From NCBI GenBank assembly GCA_902592445.1, contig CACJEN010000002.1, forward strand, positions 124,001-188,000: a stretch of 64,000 nucleotides of DNA, read 5' to 3'. This DNA comes from an uncultured Pelagibacteraceae bacterium. Its GTDB lineage: Bacteria > Pseudomonadota > Alphaproteobacteria > Pelagibacterales > Pelagibacteraceae. The position numbers and the translations under genes were made by a program. Below the pieces are notes generated by a model. It did not search any database. It had not been told where the DNA came from and saw only the letters and a list, made by a program, of their open reading frames with translations. Each line of letters starts with the position of its first letter. The stretch's first letter is position 1. This document shows, piece by piece, positions 1-9,277 of this stretch.

Positions 1-501
1 TCTAAACATGCCTTGAAGAAAATCATTTATCCTTGCTAATTCGTTATTCACAAAATCAATTTCAAAATCATCCATCCATTTAAATGTCATGATATGTTCT
101 TTACTGATAAGTGGGTCACCCAATTCATCATTTTTTAAACAATATTCAACGAGCGGATATTCAAGGACTGTTCCGTCTTCAATACCTAGTCTTTTAGTTA
201 ATGAACCAGTTGCTATATTTCTTACAATAAATTCTATTGGAATTATCTCAACATGTTGAATTAGCTGCTCTCTCATATTAAGACGTTTTACTAAGTGATT
301 TTTAATTCCTACTTGATTTAAATTTGTAAGAATATGTTCTGAAATTCTATTATTTAAAATTCCTTTACCATCTATTACATCTTTTTTTTGGTTGTTAAAA
401 GCCGTAGCATCATCTTTGAAGTGCTGGATGACTAGGTTTTTATCACTCGTTGCAAAAATTATTTTTGCTTTACCTTCGTATAATTTTTTTCCTTTTTTCA
501 T
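1..501 (-). CDS. purC: SAICAR synthase PurC, 3' part missing (window edge)
   Basis: Phosphoribosylaminoimidazole-succinocarboxamide synthase condenses CAIR with aspartate, using ATP, in cytosolic de novo purine synthesis. The first 167 codons are visible out of about 240 expected. The N-terminus KKLYEGKAKII, then FKDDATAFN and the EFIVRNIATGSL block, are typical of the SAICAR synthetase family. The start ATG overlaps the stop of purB by one base (TAATG), so the two are translationally coupled. PurB acts on the PurC product in the next step, so the pairing makes pathway sense. The C-terminus lies outside the window, so completeness cannot be judged. Confidence 0.95.
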   Translation of the reverse strand, partial: MKKGKKLYEGKAKIIFATSDKNLVIQHFKDDATAFNNQKKDVIDGKGILNNRISEHILTNLNQVGIKNHLVKRLNMREQLIQHVEIIPIEFIVRNIATGSLTKRLGIEDGTVLEYPLVEYCLKNDELGDPLISKEHIMTFKWMDDFEIDFVNNELARINDFLQGMFR

Positions 502-1793
502 TATTTAAAAACTCTATTAAATATATAACTTATATTTTTAAAATGTTTAGAATATGTAAATATTTTATTAATTTTGTTTTCAGAAATTTTTTCGGTAATT
601 CTTTTATCTTTTTTAACAAGATCAATTAAATTTATATTTTTTGAGAAACTAGATTTTGCGTGTCCTTGGACTAACCTATAAGCCTTCTCTCTTTGCATTC
701 CAGATTTAGTTAATTCAAGCATTAGTTCTTGAGAAAACACCAATCCTTTTGTAAAATTTAAATTTTCTAACATTTTCTTTGGATAAACTATCATTTTATC
801 TAAAATATTAGCCAATCTAACAAGTGCGAAATCTAGAGTTATATTTGCATCGGGGCCTATATTTCTTTCAACACTTGAGTGCGAAATATCTCTTTCATGC
901 CAAAGAGCAATATTTTCTAGAGCAGGGACTACATAACTTCTAACCATTCTCGCTAAGCCAGTTAAATTTTCACTTAATATTGGATTTTTTTTATGAGGCA
1001 TTGCTGAAGACCCTTTCTGATCTTTAGAAAAAAATTCTTGTAATTCATAAACCTCTGATCTTTGAAGATGACGTATTTCTGTAGCAACTCTCTCAACAGA
1101 GCCTGCAATAATACCTAATATTGCAAAATAATGTGCATGTCGATCTCTTGGAATAATTTGCGTTGATATAGGTTCAGGTTTGAGTTTTAATTTTTTTGCT
1201 ACATACATTTCTATTTTTGGATCTATATTTGCAAAAGTTCCAACTGCTCCTGAAATAGCGCAAGTTGATATTTCCTCGATCGCATCCTTAAGTCTTTTTT
1301 TATTACGTTTAAACTCTTCGTAAAAAGATGCCAATTTCAGTCCAAATGTTATTGGTTCAGCATGAATACCGTGGCTTCTACCAATACAAGGTGTCATCTT
1401 ATATTTTTTTGCTTGTTTTTTTAAAACTGATAAAATTTTATCTATATCGTTTAATAATATATTTCCTGATTGAACTAATTGTATATTAAAACTTGTGTCT
1501 AAAACATCAGACGAGGTCATTCCTTGATGAAGGTATCTTGCTTTAATTCCAGCCTGTTCGGTAATTGATGTTAAAAACGCAATAACATCATGTTTTACTT
1601 TTGCTTCAATATCATGAATTCTTTTGACTTTAATTTTGCCTTTTCTTTTAACAATTGAAGCTACACCTCTTGGAATTATTTTGTATTTTTCCATTGCTTC
1701 TGCTGCTGCAATTTCAACATCAAGCCAAATTTTATATTTGTTTTCCTCTGACCAAATATTGACTAATTCTTTTCTTGAATATCGAGATATCAT
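501..1793 (-). CDS. purB: Adenylosuccinate lyase
   Basis: PurB splits SAICAR into AICAR plus fumarate, and adenylosuccinate into AMP plus fumarate. At 430 residues it has normal family length. The fumarase/aspartase superfamily signature appears as GSSAMPHKKNP in the flexible loop holding the catalytic serine, and the upstream TSSDVLDT and GRSHGIHAEP blocks supply the active-site histidine region. It is read leftward between map and purC with one-base overlaps on both sides, indicating a single transcript. Nothing looks truncated or odd. Confidence 0.97.
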   Translation of the reverse strand: MISRYSRKELVNIWSEENKYKIWLDVEIAAAEAMEKYKIIPRGVASIVKRKGKIKVKRIHDIEAKVKHDVIAFLTSITEQAGIKARYLHQGMTSSDVLDTSFNIQLVQSGNILLNDIDKILSVLKKQAKKYKMTPCIGRSHGIHAEPITFGLKLASFYEEFKRNKKRLKDAIEEISTCAISGAVGTFANIDPKIEMYVAKKLKLKPEPISTQIIPRDRHAHYFAILGIIAGSVERVATEIRHLQRSEVYELQEFFSKDQKGSSAMPHKKNPILSENLTGLARMVRSYVVPALENIALWHERDISHSSVERNIGPDANITLDFALVRLANILDKMIVYPKKMLENLNFTKGLVFSQELMLELTKSGMQREKAYRLVQGHAKSSFSKNINLIDLVKKDKRITEKISENKINKIFTYSKHFKNISYIFNRVFK

Positions 1794-2572
1794 TAAATTT
1801 TATATGGAGGCCTTTTATAACCTTTAACAGATTCTGTAAAAATTTCATAAGAATCCTCTGTAATTCCTATTGTATGTTCAAATTGTGCTGATAATGATTT
1901 ATCTTTTGTGACTGCTGTCCACCCATCATTTAAAACTTTTACATCATATTTACCATCATTAATCATTGGTTCAATTGTGAAAGTCATTCCTGGTCTTAAT
2001 TCAAGTCCAGTATTTTTTTTTCCATAATGTAAAATATTTGGAGGTTCATGAAAAATATTACTTATTCCATGACCACAAAAGTCTCTTACAACTGAATACC
2101 CTTTTTCTTCAACATAAGATTGTATTTCGTAACCTATATCTCCTAATTTTTTACCAGGTTTTAATATTTCAATTCCTTTCATCATAGACTCATAAGTCGT
2201 ATTAATTAAATTACTTGCCTTAACAGACACATCACCAATTACAAACATCCTACTAGTATCCCCATAGTATTCATCAACTATTGCTGTAACATCAACATTA
2301 ATAGCGTCACCCTCTTTTAAAATTCTGTCAGATGGAATTCCATGACAAACAACATGATTTAATGAAGTGCATAATGATTTCTTAAAACCTCTATAAAATT
2401 GTGGAGCAGAATAACCGCCATTATCTTTTATAAATTCATAACCTAATTTATCAATTTTATCTGTTGAGACACCTTCATTTATTTCATTTGTTAGCATATC
2501 CAAAGTTTTTGCAGCAAGATTTCCTGCAATTCTCATTTTTTCAAATTTTTCAAGATAACTATTTTGCATCAA
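1793..2572 (-). CDS. map: Methionine aminopeptidase, type I
   Basis: This enzyme removes the initiator methionine from nascent proteins as a metal-dependent cytosolic hydrolase. The 259-residue product carries the pita-bread fold landmarks: NHVVCHGIPSD with the substrate-binding histidine, metal ligands in NVDVTAIVDEYYGDTSRMF, the histidine in CGHGISNIFHEPPN, glutamate in FTIEPM and the final glutamate in QFEHTIGI. There is no N-terminal zinc extension, so it is the short bacterial form. Its start overlaps the end of sfsA by 14 nt and its stop overlaps the purB start by one base. Confidence 0.96.
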   Translation of the reverse strand: MMQNSYLEKFEKMRIAGNLAAKTLDMLTNEINEGVSTDKIDKLGYEFIKDNGGYSAPQFYRGFKKSLCTSLNHVVCHGIPSDRILKEGDAINVDVTAIVDEYYGDTSRMFVIGDVSVKASNLINTTYESMMKGIEILKPGKKLGDIGYEIQSYVEEKGYSVVRDFCGHGISNIFHEPPNILHYGKKNTGLELRPGMTFTIEPMINDGKYDVKVLNDGWTAVTKDKSLSAQFEHTIGITEDSYEIFTESVKGYKRPPYKI

Positions 2573-3254
2573 TTATTTTTATTTTTTTTTCAATTTTAAT
2601 TTGTTTAGAATTTAAAGAGCATCTATATGCTAAAAATTTAACTCCAGCTTTTCTTGCTTCGATATAACCCTTAAAATAATTCGGATCAATTTCTTTAGCT
2701 ATTCTAAAATTATTTATACCCTGAATTTGAGTTAAAAATAAGACATATGGCTTATAACCCTTTTCCATTGAATTAATTAACATTTTTAAATGTTTTAAAC
2801 CTCTTTCAGTTACAGCATCTGGAAATTCAGCAACCTCATCATCACTTATCAATGTAACATTTTTAACTTCCAATAAACTTTTATCACACAAAAAATCAAA
2901 TCTTGTATCTGGAGAGTATTTAAATTCTGGTTTGATATTTTTAGTACTTTTAAATTCAGATATTAATTTATTTTCTAAGCCATGTTGCACAATTCTATTT
3001 GCTCTGTGTGTATTTACACCAACTAATTTTTTTTTAACCTTTATTAATTCAAGAGTAAATTTAAGTTTTCTAGAAGGATCATTTTGTGGTGAAATCCACA
3101 CTTCGTTACCTTTATCTAAAAGTCCTTTCATAGAACCTGTATTAGGGCAATGCGCTGTTACGATTTTATTATTTACTTCTATATCTGTGAAAAATCTTTT
3201 ATATCTTTTTACTAATTTGCCTTTAATAAGTGTATTGGTAAAATTCATAAACAT
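2559..3254 (-). CDS. sfsA: SfsA family protein (sugar fermentation stimulation homolog)
   Basis: SfsA proteins are DNA-binding/nuclease-like proteins named for effects on maltose metabolism in E. coli; their actual activity is poorly settled. The 231 residues contain the family blocks GKLVKRYKRFFTDI, HCPNTGSMKGLL and the conserved KNVTLI and FPDAVTERGLKHL segments. Two start codons lie six bases apart (MFMNF), and the second may be the true start. It heads the leftward sfsA-map-purB-purC group and faces the CinA-like gene across only 15 bp, so its promoter must overlap coding sequence. Confidence 0.92.
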   Translation of the reverse strand: MFMNFTNTLIKGKLVKRYKRFFTDIEVNNKIVTAHCPNTGSMKGLLDKGNEVWISPQNDPSRKLKFTLELIKVKKKLVGVNTHRANRIVQHGLENKLISEFKSTKNIKPEFKYSPDTRFDFLCDKSLLEVKNVTLISDDEVAEFPDAVTERGLKHLKMLINSMEKGYKPYVLFLTQIQGINNFRIAKEIDPNYFKGYIEARKAGVKFLAYRCSLNSKQIKIEKKIKIIDAK

Positions 3255-3269
3255 TATTTATATTTGTAA

Positions 3270-4022
3270 ATGATTAATAAAAAAGAAATAAATGCTGGGA
3301 TTTTAATTATTGGAAATGAGGTTTTATCTGGACGTACTAAAGATATCAATACAAGTACTCTTGCAACATGGTTAAATTCATTGGGTATAAAAGTAAAAGA
3401 AGTGAGAGTTATCCCTGATGAGGAACAAGTAATTATCAATACAGTCAATGAGCTTAGAAAAAAATATACATATATATTTACAACTGGTGGAATAGGGCCA
3501 ACACATGATGACATTACTTCAGAGTCGATTTCTAAGGTATTTGATGTTGAATACAATTTTCATCCTGAAGCTTTCAAAATATTAGAAAGTTATTATAAAC
3601 CCGGTGAATTTACTGAAGGACGACAGAGAATGGCTAAAATGCCAATAAGCTCAAAATTAATTTTAAATCCTTCTAGCGGTGCGCCTGGATTTTATATAGA
3701 GAATGTTTTTTGCCTACCAGGGGTTCCCTCAATAATGCAATCAATGTTGGGAGGATTAGAAAATGTATTAGTAGGAGGAGATCCTATATTAAGCTCGACT
3801 ATTAACTTAAGAACCGTTGAAAGTGAAATAGCAAAGTCATTAAGTAAAGTACAAAATAATAATAAAGATGTTGATATAGGAAGTTATCCTTTTTTTAAGG
3901 CAGGAAAACTTGGTGTTTCAATTGTATTAAGATGCACCGATCAAAATAAGATTAATCAATGCAATGATCAAATAATAGACTTTGTAAAAGAGAAAAAAAT
4001 TGAAATTGTTGAGAAAGATTAA
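3270..4022 (+). CDS. CinA N-terminal-type MoaB/MogA-fold protein
   Basis: This resembles the competence/damage-inducible CinA N-terminal domain, a molybdopterin-binding-like fold that in full-length CinA hydrolyses ADP-ribose-type nucleotides. The start AGILIIGNEVLSGRTKD and the block FTTGGIGPTHDDITSE are the family signatures, and GAPGFYIENVFCLPGVP follows. The 250 residues end without the PncC nicotinamide-nucleotide amidase domain found in long CinA proteins, which is a common architecture in alphaproteobacteria. The stop overlaps the next start (TAATG). Confidence 0.9.
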   Translation: MINKKEINAGILIIGNEVLSGRTKDINTSTLATWLNSLGIKVKEVRVIPDEEQVIINTVNELRKKYTYIFTTGGIGPTHDDITSESISKVFDVEYNFHPEAFKILESYYKPGEFTEGRQRMAKMPISSKLILNPSSGAPGFYIENVFCLPGVPSIMQSMLGGLENVLVGGDPILSSTINLRTVESEIAKSLSKVQNNNKDVDIGSYPFFKAGKLGVSIVLRCTDQNKINQCNDQIIDFVKEKKIEIVEKD

Positions 4023-4429
4023 TGCTTTATTTTGCTTACGGAAGTAATCTTAATCATTTTCAAATGAAGAGAAGGTGTAAAGATAGTATTTATTTAAAAA
4101 AGATTAATTTAAAAGATTATAGATTAACATTTAGAAGCAAATACAGAGCCGCTGATATAGAGCCTAAAAAAAATTCAATTGTTCCTGGTGGATTATTTGA
4201 AATATCAAAAAGTGACGAAAAAAAATTGGATCTGTATGAAGATTTTCCAACTTTGTATAAAAAATTTTACTTTGAGTACTATGGAAAAAAAGTGATGACT
4301 TATACCATGGTAAAAAAAACTTCTTTTATGTACCCAACTGAGAGATATTTAAATGTTATAAAACGTGGATATAAAGATTGTAAATTAGATATCAAATATT
4401 TAAAAATTGGGTTGTTACCAAGGCTTTAA
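4022..4429 (+). CDS. Gamma-glutamylcyclotransferase (AIG2/GGCT)-like protein
   Basis: The family forms 5-oxoproline from gamma-glutamyl peptides, but bacterial members vary in substrate. The N-terminal YFAYGSNLNHFQMKRRC is the hallmark YGSNL substrate loop, and GGLFEISKSDEKKLDLYE carries the expected catalytic glutamate region. Length (135 residues) is normal for the domain. It is coupled to the CinA-like gene by a one-base overlap. The exact substrate cannot be read from sequence. Confidence 0.85.
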   Translation: MLYFAYGSNLNHFQMKRRCKDSIYLKKINLKDYRLTFRSKYRAADIEPKKNSIVPGGLFEISKSDEKKLDLYEDFPTLYKKFYFEYYGKKVMTYTMVKKTSFMYPTERYLNVIKRGYKDCKLDIKYLKIGLLPRL

Positions 4430-4483
4430 AGTATATATTTTAATTTTATTGATCTGATTATTTAAATACCATAACTTAATTGA

Positions 4484-5647
4484 ATGAATAAAATTTTTAT
4501 AAAAATAACAATTTTCTTATTTTTGTTAATAAACAATGCATATCCATCAACACTAGTCGGTTCTGATGGTAAGTCTTTTGAAGTTAATCAGAAAGATACT
4601 GTTCCATTGAGCGTTATAGGTGAAATTCCTAAAGGAGAGCAGTATATGGTAGATCGTGCTTTAAAACAAAATCCTAACTTAACAAGAGATGATATACATA
4701 GAATAGAATTTGAGGCTGGCACTTACTACGGACAAATCAATTCCAGGGGAGTTCCTAATGGTTATGGAATTTTAGGAGTTGGAGATGCCGCAATGGAAAC
4801 TAATTTTAAAAATGGCAAGGTCAAACGTGGTGCCGACCCTACAATTGTATCATCGACAGGTAAAGTAGTTACTGGAAATGATGCAGTGGATTTTCAAAAT
4901 CGTGCATTCAACAACGGTTTTGATGTATCTGTTGTAATGAGTAATCTAATCGAAAATATTGATATGAACTATCTTGTTGATGAACTGGAGGTTTTATCCG
5001 AAATGATTGCAAAAAAAAATGGTGTTGCATTGACAAATGATTTTAGCAAAAAGTTTAATACTTTAAGGGATCTTTTGACTATGGAGGGAAAAAGAAACGT
5101 AGAGCAACAAAATCTTTTGGAAAATATTCTCATAGGAATTTCATTAGGTTTTGATGCAGAAAGTGATGAGATTAGAGATAAAATCAATTTAGAACGATCA
5201 TTTCTGGAGGGCTTTACTTTAATTGAACTTTTAGTTTCGACACACTCTCGCTTCGAAGTGAATAGTAGAATTGCATATTTACGAGGAGAACTAGAAACAA
5301 TAAATAATACAATGTTTACTCTTAGTATGCTATTCCAAATAGGAGCATTTACAAATGCTCAAACAGTTACTTATGCAGATGCTCTTTCTGTGTTATGGCA
5401 AAGTTATAATAAGCAACCAGAATATGGTTTACCGGAGTTAACAGATATTAGAATATATTCTAACGTAAATTTAAGAAGAAATACTGTCGGGGATGCCGTG
5501 ATTGAAGGAAAATTTAACGGTCAATTTTATGAGATGGAAATTGATAGATTGACTTCGAAACTCGCATTATCTGAGCAAGGTAGAAGAGAATTTAATAGAG
5601 ATCAGTCTGGAGATAATGATCGTGAAGGCGGTGGCGATGGAATGTAA
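4484..5647 (+). CDS. Secreted MORN-like repeat protein, paralog A
   Basis: No named function is recognised. The 387-residue product starts with a signal peptide (hydrophobic stretch to about residue 21, ending NAYPS). Residues 75-100 contain a MORN-like unit, GTYYGQINSRGVPNGYGIL. A block FNNGFDVSVVMSNLIENI lies near residue 140, and the acidic/glycine tail ends NDREGGGDGM. All three features recur, in order, in the next gene, so the two are tandem paralogs. The middle is probably helical. The likely location is periplasm or cell surface. A short GFTLIELL string inside the protein is not a pilin leader because no hydrophobic helix follows. Confidence 0.75.
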   Translation: MNKIFIKITIFLFLLINNAYPSTLVGSDGKSFEVNQKDTVPLSVIGEIPKGEQYMVDRALKQNPNLTRDDIHRIEFEAGTYYGQINSRGVPNGYGILGVGDAAMETNFKNGKVKRGADPTIVSSTGKVVTGNDAVDFQNRAFNNGFDVSVVMSNLIENIDMNYLVDELEVLSEMIAKKNGVALTNDFSKKFNTLRDLLTMEGKRNVEQQNLLENILIGISLGFDAESDEIRDKINLERSFLEGFTLIELLVSTHSRFEVNSRIAYLRGELETINNTMFTLSMLFQIGAFTNAQTVTYADALSVLWQSYNKQPEYGLPELTDIRIYSNVNLRRNTVGDAVIEGKFNGQFYEMEIDRLTSKLALSEQGRREFNRDQSGDNDREGGGDGM

Positions 5648-5689
5648 ATTAGATAATATTTTATAATATTTTTTATAGGACTATTTGAT

Positions 5690-6895
5690 ATGAAAAAACT
5701 TTATATATACATATTCTCAATATTTTTACTATTTTTAACCAATGTAAATTCAGTTGAAGATTTTGAAAAGGGTGAAGCTTATCAACTTGTTCGCTCTGAA
5801 GTCCCAGCAAATGAACAATGGATGGTTAATCGTCTTTCACAACAATATCCTAATTTAGAAGAAACAAAAATTTTTAGAATTCAAACTTCATTTGGTACTT
5901 ATTATGGAGCGATAAATAATAGAGGACTACCACATGGTCCAGGTATACTTAATGTAAGTAAAAATGGAATTCCAACTGGAACAGCTTTAGAGGCTGAATT
6001 TAAAAAAGGTAAATTAAATGATACAGATGAATTTAAACTTCTTGGAATAACTGACAGAGTCTTTGAGATTAATAACGAAGATATGATGGTAGCCGCAAAA
6101 AATCGAGTTTTTAATAATGGTTTTGATTTAATAGCCAATGTAAACAATATAGTTAAAGCAAATATATCAAAACTTTTAATAGATGGAGCCCAATGCAATA
6201 ATGATATATGTGAACGTGTTTATGATCGATTAGAAAATATCAATAACCAAGATTATTCTGACAATCCAATTTATTTATTTATTGAATTAGAAAATTTGCT
6301 TTATGATATTTTAATAGCAAAAGATGATACTCGTTACGCTTGGTATCGTAAACTTTCAAATGAAGAACGATTCCAACGTGATTATATGAATATATTTTTT
6401 TCAATGATGGGTTTCAACGAAACAAGAAGAAATGTAGCTAGAGATAATTATAATTTCTATAGTGAAATTGCAGAGAGCATATCTTATCTTGTAGGATATG
6501 GTGGTTATGGCTTTGATGATTTGACAGATTTTCAAAGTTATATGAGAAATTTTGTTGAAAGAGATAGAAATTCTCTTTTTGATTATTTCATTAAAAAAGA
6601 TAACCCACTTTATTTTAGTAACTTCGTATTAAATCAGTATTTAGACGATAGAAATGAAAATCGATATGATGAAAATGATTATAATCAGTTTGAAGAATTT
6701 AGGTTTGTAAATAATTTTAATTTTAGAAAAGATGAAAATGAAGACGTTATACAAGGTAAGTTAAATGGAAAATGGTATGATCTTGAACTTAATCCTAATA
6801 GTCTCACATATCGTATGACAGATTCTGCAAGAAGAGATTTTGAAAATAACAATTCAGATTCAAATGATAGAGAGGGTGGTGGCGGTGATTGGTAA
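5690..6895 (+). CDS. Secreted MORN-like repeat protein, paralog B
   Basis: This 401-residue tandem paralog of the preceding gene has no recognised function. It has a signal peptide (to about residue 21), a MORN-like unit GTYYGAINNRGLPHGPGIL, the shared block FNNGFDLIANVNNIVKANI, a conserved C-terminal KLNGKWYDLEL region (KFNGQFYEMEI in paralog A), and the tail NDREGGGGDW. The central 200 residues are rich in Asn, Asp, Tyr and Phe and diverge strongly from paralog A. The gap between the two genes is only 42 bp. Both probably act outside the cytoplasm, perhaps together. Confidence 0.75.
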   Translation: MKKLYIYIFSIFLLFLTNVNSVEDFEKGEAYQLVRSEVPANEQWMVNRLSQQYPNLEETKIFRIQTSFGTYYGAINNRGLPHGPGILNVSKNGIPTGTALEAEFKKGKLNDTDEFKLLGITDRVFEINNEDMMVAAKNRVFNNGFDLIANVNNIVKANISKLLIDGAQCNNDICERVYDRLENINNQDYSDNPIYLFIELENLLYDILIAKDDTRYAWYRKLSNEERFQRDYMNIFFSMMGFNETRRNVARDNYNFYSEIAESISYLVGYGGYGFDDLTDFQSYMRNFVERDRNSLFDYFIKKDNPLYFSNFVLNQYLDDRNENRYDENDYNQFEEFRFVNNFNFRKDENEDVIQGKLNGKWYDLELNPNSLTYRMTDSARRDFENNNSDSNDREGGGGDW

Positions 6896-6978
6896 ATTAT
6901 TTCAAATATTTTTGATCAATATTTAAAGAATATAGGGTTCTCCATTAAGTAAAAACTTTAATTAAAAAAAAGAAAATT

Positions 6979-7671
6979 ATGTCCAAAAAGACAGAAAATT
7001 TAATTAAGGGTTTTTATGATGTTTGTCCTTTACTTTTACCAGTTGTACCTTTCGGTATAATATTTGGAGCAATTGGTATTGAATTAGGTTTTGGACCTTA
7101 CATTACATATGCTACATCAATTATAATTTTCAGTGGAGCCAGTCAGATAGTCTTTTTTCAACTTTTATCAAATGGAGCATCTCCACTAATTGCAATTACC
7201 TCATCCTCAGTTGTTAGTACTAGACATCTTTTATATGGGGCGGTGGTTGCACAATACTTGTCAAAATTATCGTTAATATGGAAGTTATTTTTATCTTATT
7301 TATTAACAGATCAATCATTTGCAGTATCGCAAGATTATTTTAAAAAAAATTTAAATGATAAATATAAACATTATCATTTACTAGGAGCTGGACTAACCCT
7401 TTGGACTGTTTGGCAAGTAACAACTATTATAGGCATTTTACTTGGTTCTATTGTTCCAGAGGAATTGGGATTAACTTTTACCATACCACTTACCTTTTTA
7501 GCATTACTTGTTAATTACTTTAGAAAAATCGATCATTTATTTGTAATTTTTATATCAGGACTTCTATCAATTATATTTTATGAAGCACCATTCAAATCTT
7601 ACATCATATTATCAAGTTTATTTTCATTATTGGCTATTTTTCTTTTTTTAAAATTTAAGAAAAAAATATGA
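6979..7671 (+). CDS. azlC: AzlC family amino-acid exporter, large subunit
   Basis: AzlC with AzlD forms a branched-chain amino-acid exporter, known from azaleucine resistance in Bacillus. The 230 residues are strongly hydrophobic with several membrane helices. The N-terminal PFGIIFGAIGIELGFGPYITYATSIIIFSGASQ block and SSSVVSTRHLLYGAVVA are characteristic of the family. It overlaps azlD by four bases (ATGA), the usual two-gene arrangement. Substrate specificity in this organism is inferred only from family membership. Confidence 0.92.
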   Translation: MSKKTENLIKGFYDVCPLLLPVVPFGIIFGAIGIELGFGPYITYATSIIIFSGASQIVFFQLLSNGASPLIAITSSSVVSTRHLLYGAVVAQYLSKLSLIWKLFLSYLLTDQSFAVSQDYFKKNLNDKYKHYHLLGAGLTLWTVWQVTTIIGILLGSIVPEELGLTFTIPLTFLALLVNYFRKIDHLFVIFISGLLSIIFYEAPFKSYIILSSLFSLLAIFLFLKFKKKI

Positions 7672-7982
7672 GTATTTGGATATCAATTATAGTTGCAGGG
7701 ATCATAAATTATCTTTCTCGACTAGGATCGGTTTTATTAATTAAACCTGAAAGATTAAATGAGAGCACCAAAAAAATATTAGGTTATGTGCCATCTGCTG
7801 TATTTCCAGCTATAATATTTCCAGCAGTATTTTTAAACGAAACAAATGCAATCGTACATATAAACGATCCAAAAATTATTGGTTTTATTGTAGCTATTAT
7901 AATTGGATATATAACTAAAAATATTATCACTACAATTATATCTGGATTAATATCATATTGGATAGTTATATTTATATTTTAA
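7668..7982 (+). CDS. azlD: AzlD family amino-acid exporter, small subunit
   Basis: This small partner of AzlC has 104 residues with about four membrane helices. The family blocks LSRLGSVLLI near the start and YVPSAVFPAIIFPAV in the middle are visible. It starts within the azlC stop region (ATGA overlap), so the two subunits should be made together. The next gene begins immediately downstream. Confidence 0.88.
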   Translation: MSIWISIIVAGIINYLSRLGSVLLIKPERLNESTKKILGYVPSAVFPAIIFPAVFLNETNAIVHINDPKIIGFIVAIIIGYITKNIITTIISGLISYWIVIFIF

Positions 7983-7984
7983 AA

Positions 7985-9277
7985 ATGTATTTATACTCAA
8001 AACTTCAAAATAAATCTGAGCCTATAAAAATTGCTTTTATAGGATGTGGTAAATTTGTTTCAATGTTTTTAGCTCAATATAATCAATTAGAAAAAATTCA
8101 AATAGATACAATTGTTGATGTAAATATTGATCAAGCAAAAAAAAATTGTCTTAATAGTGGGCTTAGTAAAAAAACTATAACTGATATTAATTTTGCTAAT
8201 TCCTTAGATGATGTTTTAGAAAGAGATATTGAAATTTTTATTGAGGCAACAGGCAATCCAATAGTCGGAACTGTTCATGCAAAAAAAATATTAGATAACA
8301 AAAAACATTTAATATTAGTAAATGTTGAAGCAGATGTAACTTGTGGAAAATTCTTATCAGATTTAGCTATAAAAAATAATGTTGTTTGTTCGATGGCTTA
8401 TGGAGATCAACCTTCTTTAATTATGGAACAAATAGAGTGGGCTAGATTAAATGGATTCCAAGTTATCTGTGCGGGTAAAGGAACAAAATATCATCCCACA
8501 TTTGAATATTCTACACCAGAAACTGTTTGGGAACATTACGGATTAACAAAAGAAAGAGCTGAAATTGAATCAGGGATGAACCCAAAAATGTTCAATAGTT
8601 TTTTATGTGGTGATAAATCAGCAATTGAAATGTGTGCTGTTAGTAATGCAGCTGACTTAAAATGTCCAAAAGATGGATTAACATTTCCACCTGTTGGTGT
8701 CTATGATATTGCAAAAAAACTAATTCCAAAAGATGAAGGTGGTTTAATTGATTATATTGGTCAGGTCGAGGTCATCTCCAGTATTGATTTAAAAAAAAAA
8801 GATATTGCAAATGATTTACGATGGGGTGTGTATATAGTTATTAAAGCACAAAATGAATATGTTAAAAATTGTTTTAAAGATTATGGGATGGTTACAGATA
8901 ATTCTGGCAATTATTCAGCCATATGGAGACCATATCACTACATTGGACTTGAATTAGCTCAATCAATTTATTCTATTTCGCTAGACTTAAAACCAACAGG
9001 ATTTACAAAAAATTATAATTCTGATGTTGCGGCAATAGCAAAAAAAGATTTAAAGATCGGTGAAAAACTAGATGGCGAAGGGGGATTTTGTGCACGTGGA
9101 AAATTAATAAGTTCTCAAAAATCAAAAGAGGATAGAATTCTTCCTCTTGGTTTAACAGATAGTGCTATAATTAAAAAAAATATTAAAAAAGATGAATTAA
9201 TAAAACTTACTGATGTTGAGCTGCAATTGCCAAAAGAAGTTATAGAAGCTAGGGAATATCAGTATAATTTAATATAA
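7985..9277 (+). CDS. NAD(P)-binding homoserine-dehydrogenase-like protein with C-terminal SAF domain
   Basis: The 430-residue protein has an N-terminal Rossmann motif (IAFIGCGKFVSMFLAQ), a catalytic-like middle region, and a C-terminal SAF-type domain (GGFCARGKLISSQ through ITDVELQL-like sequence). This matches the group of predicted homoserine dehydrogenases with SAF domains; the true substrate is unknown. The ORF track starts 27 nt earlier, inside azlD. I prefer the ATG just after the azlD stop because the family N-terminus then begins normally (MYLYSKLQ). Its 3' end overlaps the convergent TPR gene by nine bases. Confidence 0.82.
   Translation: MYLYSKLQNKSEPIKIAFIGCGKFVSMFLAQYNQLEKIQIDTIVDVNIDQAKKNCLNSGLSKKTITDINFANSLDDVLERDIEIFIEATGNPIVGTVHAKKILDNKKHLILVNVEADVTCGKFLSDLAIKNNVVCSMAYGDQPSLIMEQIEWARLNGFQVICAGKGTKYHPTFEYSTPETVWEHYGLTKERAEIESGMNPKMFNSFLCGDKSAIEMCAVSNAADLKCPKDGLTFPPVGVYDIAKKLIPKDEGGLIDYIGQVEVISSIDLKKKDIANDLRWGVYIVIKAQNEYVKNCFKDYGMVTDNSGNYSAIWRPYHYIGLELAQSIYSISLDLKPTGFTKNYNSDVAAIAKKDLKIGEKLDGEGGFCARGKLISSQKSKEDRILPLGLTDSAIIKKNIKKDELIKLTDVELQLPKEVIEAREYQYNLI

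Noticed and set aside
5200-5260. GFTLIELLVSTHSR inside secreted paralog A, looking like a type IV prepilin leader
   Set aside because: It is internal, in a helical region, and is not followed by a 20-residue hydrophobic helix. The real pilin-like gene at 24275 has the full pattern.
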